Source: Spirochaetaceae bacterium (GTDB taxonomy: Bacteria > Spirochaetota > Spirochaetia > Treponematales > Breznakiellaceae). Taken from it: DNA of 7,240 bases. Shown here piece after piece: positions 4,036 through 7,240 of this stretch (position 1 is its first letter; the number at the start of each line of letters is the position of its first letter). The DNA lies in assembly GCA_031269165.1 (NCBI GenBank), contig JAISZQ010000030.1:1-7240 (forward strand). Reading direction: 5' to 3'. The notes beneath the pieces were generated by a model that worked only from the letters and a program-made list of their open reading frames with translations, was not told the origin of the DNA and made no database searches. The translations under genes were made by a program, and so were the position numbers.

Positions 4036-6153
4036 CTAGAGCACAAACAGCATATCGTCGTAGCCGGGATAGGGCCATGCGGACTTGGCGACCAGTTTTT
4101 CAAGCTGGTCGGCGGCGGTACGCACGGACTCCATGGCGGGGCGCACCTTCTGGAAGTAGGCTTTCGCCTGGGCGGGAACATCCTCGATTTTCTGGGCCTC
4201 GCCTAAAGCGGTTTCCAGTTTTGCCGTCTCGTCAAAGAGTTCCCCGGCGAGATCGGCGATCTTTTTTGCGCGGATTTCCTCCGGGGCGCTCTTGGCGCCG
4301 ATCGCGGCGAGCGCGCCGGCTTCACGAGCAAGTTTGGCCGCATATTCGGCGGCGGCGGGGAAGATGGCGCGGCGGGCCATATCAATGGTAACTCCGGCCT
4401 CGATGTTGAGCTGTTTGGCGTACTTTTCGAGGTAGATGTGATACCGGCTCTCGCTTTCTTCCTTTGTAAAGACCTTGTGCCGCTCGAAAAGGTCGAGGAT
4501 TTCGTTCGTAACAAGGACGGAGAGCGCATCAACGGCGTTTTTCACGTTGGGAAGCCCCCGCCGTTCGGCTTCATACACCCATACGTCGCTGTAACCGTTG
4601 CCGTTAAACACCACCCGCTTGTGTTTCGCGTAACTGTCCCGGATAAGTTCCTGGATGGCCTCGTTTTTCTTGGGGGCTTTCTCCAGTTTGTCGGCAAATT
4701 CGCTTAAAACCTGCGCGACGGCGGTGTTAAGATAGGTGTTCGGCGTGGCGATGCTCTGGGAAGAACCGACCATGCGGAACTCAAACTTGTTGCCGGTGAA
4801 CGCGAAGGGGCTCGTGCGGTTGCGGTCGGACACGTCTTTGGGGAGTTTCGGAAGGCTCGTAACGCCAAGCTCGATATTCGCCCCGCCCTTCGTTTTCGCG
4901 TTGCCCTTGCCCTCGGCAATATTCTCGAAGATCTCGGTGAGCGGGCCGCCGAAAAAGATGGACACGATGGCCGGCGGGGCCTCGTTTGCGCCCAGACGGT
5001 GGTCGTTGCCGGACGTGGCGACCGAGGAACGGATGAGCAGGGCATAACGGTCAACCGCTTCGACAACGGCGGCGGCAAAGAGCAGGAAGCGGGCGTTTGA
5101 CGCGGGATCGTCGCCCGGCTCAAAGAGGTTGATGCCATCGTCGGTGGCGATCGACCAGTTGTTGTGCTTGCCGCTCCCGTTTACCCCGGCGAAGGGTTTT
5201 TCGTGGAGCAACCCCTCCATGCCGTGGCGGCGGGCGACGCTCCGTATCGTCTCCATGACGATCTGATTCGCGTCAACGGCGGCGGTCGTGTTCGTGAAGA
5301 TCGGCGCGATCTCGAACTGGTTCGGCGCAACCTCGTTATGCTGGGTCTTCGCCGCGACACCGACCTTCCACAACTCATAGTTCAGCTCGCGCATAAAGTC
5401 CGCGACACGCTCCTTGACGGCCCCGAAATAGTGGTCTTCCATCTCTTGCCCTTTGGCCGGCATCGAACCAAACACCGTCCGCCCGGTAAGGATAAGGTCA
5501 GGCCGCCTGTCGTAAAACGCCTTGTCAATAAGAAAGTACTCCTGTTCAGGCCCCACCGTGGTGAACACGTGCTTGCTCGACCGGTTGCCGAGGGCGCGCA
5601 ACACCCGGAGCGCCTGCTTGTTGAGCGCCTCCATCGCGCGGAGTAGCGGCGTCTTCTTGTCGAGGGCCTGCCCGTAGTAACTGATGAACGCCGTGGGGAT
5701 GCAGAGCGTCACGCCGGTCTTGTCCTGCTTGAGGAAGGCGGGGCTCGTTACGTCCCAAGCTGTGTAGCCCCGCGCCTCGAACGTGGCGCGAAGGCCGCCG
5801 GACGGGAAACTCGAAGCGTCCGGCTCACCCTTAATCAGCTCCTTGCCGGAAAATTCCAGAATCACGCTTCCGTCTCCCCTCGGACTGATAAAGCTGTCGT
5901 GCTTCTCGGCGGTCAGCCCCGTCAGCGGGTGAAACCAGTGCGTATAGTGTGTCGCGCCCTTCTTAACCGCCCACTCGCGCATCGCCTGAGCCACCACTTC
6001 CGCCTCTTCCAGCGTCAGTTCTTTTTCCCCGGCCTGTACCGCGAGAATCTCCTTGTAAGTACTTTTCGGCAGTGTTTCGCGCATCACCGCGTTTGAAAAG
6101 CAGTTGGAACCGTAAATCTCCACGAGAGGAGATTGAACAAAATCAATTGACAT
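4036..6153 (-). CDS. glnN: glutamine synthetase, class III (GlnN)
   Basis: Cytoplasmic enzyme joining ammonia to glutamate at the cost of ATP to make glutamine, the main entry of nitrogen into metabolism. The 705-residue product has the length of class III enzymes (about 700-730), well above class I or II. Landmarks: PEQEYFLID (202-210) with metal-binding glutamates, NEVAPNQFEIAP (273-284), NGSGKHNNWS (325-334), the class III block NDHRLGANEAPPA (383-395), KGGANIELG (422-430), RNRTSPFAFTGNKFEFR (444-460), and the C-terminal WPYPGYDDMLF (693-703). All catalytic blocks are present with no break. The start at 6151-6153 is chosen because GGAGG lies 5 nt upstream; an ATG 8 codons further out has no ribosome site. 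A sigma-54 promoter lies just upstream, so expression probably rises under nitrogen shortage. It is a single-gene transcript as far as the window shows. Class III enzymes are typical of Bacteroides, cyanobacteria and some spirochaetes. Confidence 0.97.
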   Translation of the reverse strand: MSIDFVQSPLVEIYGSNCFSNAVMRETLPKSTYKEILAVQAGEKELTLEEAEVVAQAMREWAVKKGATHYTHWFHPLTGLTAEKHDSFISPRGDGSVILEFSGKELIKGEPDASSFPSGGLRATFEARGYTAWDVTSPAFLKQDKTGVTLCIPTAFISYYGQALDKKTPLLRAMEALNKQALRVLRALGNRSSKHVFTTVGPEQEYFLIDKAFYDRRPDLILTGRTVFGSMPAKGQEMEDHYFGAVKERVADFMRELNYELWKVGVAAKTQHNEVAPNQFEIAPIFTNTTAAVDANQIVMETIRSVARRHGMEGLLHEKPFAGVNGSGKHNNWSIATDDGINLFEPGDDPASNARFLLFAAAVVEAVDRYALLIRSSVATSGNDHRLGANEAPPAIVSIFFGGPLTEIFENIAEGKGNAKTKGGANIELGVTSLPKLPKDVSDRNRTSPFAFTGNKFEFRMVGSSQSIATPNTYLNTAVAQVLSEFADKLEKAPKKNEAIQELIRDSYAKHKRVVFNGNGYSDVWVYEAERRGLPNVKNAVDALSVLVTNEILDLFERHKVFTKEESESRYHIYLEKYAKQLNIEAGVTIDMARRAIFPAAAEYAAKLAREAGALAAIGAKSAPEEIRAKKIADLAGELFDETAKLETALGEAQKIEDVPAQAKAYFQKVRPAMESVRTAADQLEKLVAKSAWPYPGYDDMLFVL

Positions 6154-6190
6154 TATGTCCTCCAAAAAAAGTTGCAATTTAATTTATCAA

Positions 6191-6205
6191 GCAAGATACG
6201 TGCCA
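6191..6205 (-). promoter_or_regulatory. sigma-54 (RpoN) promoter of glnN
   Basis: On the minus strand TTGGCACG-TATC-TTGCTT matches the -24/-12 consensus YTGGCACG-N4-TTGCW at every defined position, with the invariant GG at 6203-6204 and GC at 6191-6192. Transcription would start near 6180, giving a leader of about 27 nt before the ATG. A TTGACA at 6219-6224 has no good -10 partner at 16-18 nt, so sigma-54 is the better reading. Spirochaetes including Treponema encode RpoN. An activator of the NtrC type would be needed; I could not find a clear binding site for it. Confidence 0.78.
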
Positions 6206-6225
6206 ATAAATGCTTGTTTGTCAAG

Positions 6226-6275
6226 AAATTTTCCTCGTTTTTTTGTTTTTTTCTCAATTTTTTTCATTTTTATGT
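6226..6275. promoter_or_regulatory. A-tract (probably bent) DNA between divergent promoters
   Basis: The plus strand has three T7 runs and a T5 run spaced roughly a helical turn apart (centres 8-12 nt apart), which read as A-tracts upstream of the sigma-54 promoter. Such spacing usually bends DNA, and a bend here would help a distant activator reach sigma-54 polymerase. The tracts are seen; the bending is inferred. Confidence 0.5.
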
Positions 6276-6277
6276 AC

Positions 6278-6305
6278 TTGACAAAGGAAAATTTTAGTAT
6301 ATTAT
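6278..6305 (+). promoter_or_regulatory. sigma-70 promoter of the small membrane ORF pair
   Basis: A perfect TTGACA (6278-6283) is followed after 16 nt by TATTAT (6300-6305); TATATT at 6298-6303 is an alternative with 14 nt spacing. The start point would be about 6310-6312, which coincides with the ATG of the first small ORF. It points away from glnN, so the two transcripts diverge. Confidence 0.6.
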
Positions 6306-6309
6306 ATAT

Positions 6310-6444
6310 ATGGACAGAAAGAAAAAAAAGAGGCGGGGGAAAAGTTCCGCGCCGAAGAGCAAGCTGACGACATTTTCGGAGTTGGCGACTATTTTTGGGT
6401 TTTTCGCGACGATATTGTTGTTGGTGAAGGAGTTTTTGCTATGA
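6310..6444 (+). CDS. small membrane protein, 44 aa, possibly leaderless
   Basis: The frame encodes 44 residues: a very basic head (MDRKKKKRRGKSSAPKSK, 1-18) and one hydrophobic segment from about residue 22 to 44 (FSELATIFGFFATILLLVKE...), ending right after it. This is the pattern of a single-pass peptide with its head in the cytoplasm. No ribosome site precedes the ATG; the -10 box ends 5-7 nt upstream, so the message would begin at the start codon. Its stop overlaps the next ATG (ATGA), and codon choice is richer in TTG than in the neighbouring genes. Function unknown: candidates are a small membrane regulator or a hydrophobic toxin-like peptide. The tight coupling to the next ORF, the promoter in front and the terminator behind favour a real gene. 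Confidence 0.55.
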   Translation: MDRKKKKRRGKSSAPKSKLTTFSELATIFGFFATILLLVKEFLL

Positions 6445-6560
6445 ACATTGATTTGATTTTGAAGATTGCTGCTGTTGTTTTCATTGGAACGGGGATTGTT
6501 TTGCGTTTTATCGCCCGTTCTCTGCCGGACGATGATAAAAACGCGCGCGTTGCGGGCTAA
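6441..6560 (+). CDS. small membrane protein, 39 aa, coupled to the previous ORF
   Basis: Encodes 39 residues: a short start (MNID), one hydrophobic segment at about 5-25 (LILKIAAVVFIGTGIVLRFIA), and a polar charged tail (RSLPDDDKNARVAG). AAGGAG at 6427-6432 lies 8 nt before the ATG, inside the upstream ORF, and the start overlaps that ORF's TGA by 4 nt, the classical layout for translational coupling. The stop is followed within 10 nt by the hairpin cluster. The two peptides may form a pair in the inner membrane. I recognise no family, and both are too short for reliable homology by eye. Confidence 0.6.
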   Translation: MNIDLILKIAAVVFIGTGIVLRFIARSLPDDDKNARVAG

Positions 6561-6567
6561 CATTCTC

Positions 6568-6617
6568 CCTTTTTGTAGAAAACCAGCCGTCCCTACAAAA
6601 AGGTAGGGTTTTCTTTT
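6568..6617 (+). terminator. intrinsic terminator with an overlapping alternative hairpin
   Basis: CCCTAC (6591-6596) and GTAGGG (6603-6608) form a 6-bp stem with a 6-nt loop followed by TTTTCTTTT, a normal intrinsic terminator for the plus-strand small ORF pair. A second, longer stem uses CCTTTTTGTAG (6568-6578) with CTACAAAAAGG (6593-6603), an 11-bp perfect match that shares bases with the first, so only one of them can form at a time. Read on the minus strand, the same stem followed by GGTTTT after a few bases may also stop the ptsH transcript arriving from the right. Confidence 0.75.
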
Positions 6618-6642
6618 ACGAGGCGAGAAAGTGCCATCCCGC

Positions 6643-6909
6643 CTATTCTTCCTCAAACTTGGTTTCAAACAAATGAACGATGGCGGCTACCGCCTCTTTC
6701 TCGTCCGCGCCGTCGGCGATGATTTTTATCGTGGTTCCATAGGCGGCACCGAGCGTGATGACGCCGAGGATGGATTTCGCGTTGATTCGATTTTCGTCAG
6801 CCTCAAAAAAAATCTCTGATTTCATCCTGTTAATTGCCGCAACAATGAGAGATGCGGGCCGCGCGTGAACCCCTGCTCTGTTCGTTACCTGCACAGTCTG
6901 TTCAATCAT
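6643..6909 (-). CDS. ptsH: HPr phosphocarrier protein
   Basis: An 88-residue HPr, the usual length. The active-site motif GVHARPAS places the phosphocarrier histidine at residue 15, and NAKSILGV places the regulatory serine exactly at 46, the residue phosphorylated by HprK. HPr takes phosphate from PEP via enzyme I at His15 and, through Ser46, reports sugar status to other proteins. The start at 6907-6909 is preferred because GAGGG lies 7 nt upstream and it puts His and Ser at their canonical positions; an ATG 7 codons earlier has no ribosome site and would overlap hprK. The gene follows hprK by 10 nt, its ribosome site overlapping that stop, so they are one operon. In treponemes, which lack most sugar-specific PTS permeases, this pair is thought to be mainly regulatory. 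Confidence 0.96.
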   Translation of the reverse strand: MIEQTVQVTNRAGVHARPASLIVAAINRMKSEIFFEADENRINAKSILGVITLGAAYGTTIKIIADGADEKEAVAAIVHLFETKFEEE

Positions 6910-6919
6910 CTTGAGTCCC

Positions 6920-7240
6920 TCATATAACATCGTGCTGGCCGTAGTAGACCGACCGAGCGGTTTCGCTTTCTATCCACTTGAGAATATTGTGGTTAAACTC
7001 TTGCGCCGCATGGTATCCCATGTTTTTCAAACGTTCGTTCATCGCGGCAGTTTCGATAATTACCGGAATGTTCCGCCCCGGCTTTACCGGGATCTCGATA
7101 CGGGAAACGTTCACCCCCAGTATTTCTTCGTACGCATCCTCGGCCCCCAGCCGGTCGTAATTCTTGTTCGCGTCCCAGTTTTCAAGTTTCACCACGAGTT
7201 GAATCTGTTTTTTGTCGCGAATCGCGCCGACACCAAAAAG
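6920..7240 (-). CDS. hprK: HPr kinase/phosphorylase, C-terminal part (5' end outside window)
   Basis: The frame is open to the right edge of the window and encodes the last 106 residues. It opens with LFGVGAIRDKKQIQLVV, part of the region after the nucleotide-binding loop that is strongly conserved in HprK, then LENWDANKNYDRLG, a VSRIEIPVKPGRNIPVIIETAA block and an NHNILKWIE helix near the end. The enzyme phosphorylates HPr on Ser46 with ATP or pyrophosphate and reverses the reaction with phosphate, so its partner is the ptsH product directly downstream. The Walker A motif and N-terminal domain lie beyond the window, so only this part can be judged; what is seen is intact. The frame ends in HDVI followed by TGA. 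Confidence 0.95.
   Translation of the reverse strand, partial: LFGVGAIRDKKQIQLVVKLENWDANKNYDRLGAEDAYEEILGVNVSRIEIPVKPGRNIPVIIETAAMNERLKNMGYHAAQEFNHNILKWIESETARSVYYGQHDVI

Noticed and set aside
5164..5646. 160-aa plus-strand open frame
   Set aside because: Antisense to the catalytic region of glnN, a certain gene; the open frame follows from its codon bias.
6219..6224. TTGACA upstream of glnN as a sigma-70 -35 box
   Set aside because: The nearest -10-like TATCTT is 20 nt away, too far, and overlaps the much better sigma-54 promoter.
6294..6668. 124-aa minus-strand open frame between ptsH and glnN
   Set aside because: It starts inside ptsH, crosses the terminator hairpins and is rich in Asn, Ser and Phe from AT-rich DNA. 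It has no ribosome site. The opposite-strand pair of small ORFs is better supported.

Overview
The window looks like chromosomal DNA of a spirochaete, most likely Treponema or a close relative such as the termite-gut treponemes. The reasons are the gene mix (class III glutamine synthetase, an HprK/HPr regulatory pair, a large unfamiliar outer-membrane barrel protein paired with a lipoprotein), strong AGGAGG-type ribosome sites, fairly GC-rich genes and AT-rich intergenic gaps. This assignment is inference; there is no rRNA or marker gene here. Almost every recognisable gene is on the minus strand, so in transcription order the window reads from right to left.

Right end (6561-7240): the 3' part of hprK (HPr kinase/phosphorylase, cut by the window edge) is followed 10 nt later by ptsH (HPr), which has both the phosphocarrier His15 and the regulatory Ser46. 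A hairpin cluster at 6568-6617 ends this operon and the convergent plus-strand transcript. That plus-strand transcript (6310-6560) is a pair of tiny overlapping ORFs (44 and 39 aa), each with one membrane segment; the first appears to start without a ribosome site, right at its promoter.

Middle (4036-6309): glnN, a class III glutamine synthetase, sits behind a near-perfect sigma-54 promoter (TGGCAC-N5-TTGC) with A-tracts upstream. This points to nitrogen-responsive control. A GC-rich hairpin follows the gene.

Accessory patch (3169-3971): a two-gene toxin-antitoxin-like module. The toxin frame is broken at a 17-bp perfect palindrome, while the antitoxin-like gene is intact and overlaps the toxin stop by 4 nt. 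The module is bounded by a near-identical 20/21-bp direct repeat, and a palindromic intergenic repeat with GTCATTGCGAGC...GAAGCAATCCAG arms lies beside it. About 380 bp to the left of that (2790-3168) holds no gene I can recognise.

Left half (250-2790): a strong sigma-70 promoter with an AT-rich upstream tract drives a transcript with a possible 32-codon leader ORF, a 611-aa exported beta-barrel protein with a Pro/Glu/Ala-rich repeat linker, and a 163-aa lipoprotein 14 nt downstream. They are probably co-transcribed and act together at the outer membrane. The far left (1-222) has no gene: it carries an 8-bp tandem array (at least 13.5 copies) and an AT-rich imperfect inverted repeat downstream of the lipoprotein gene.
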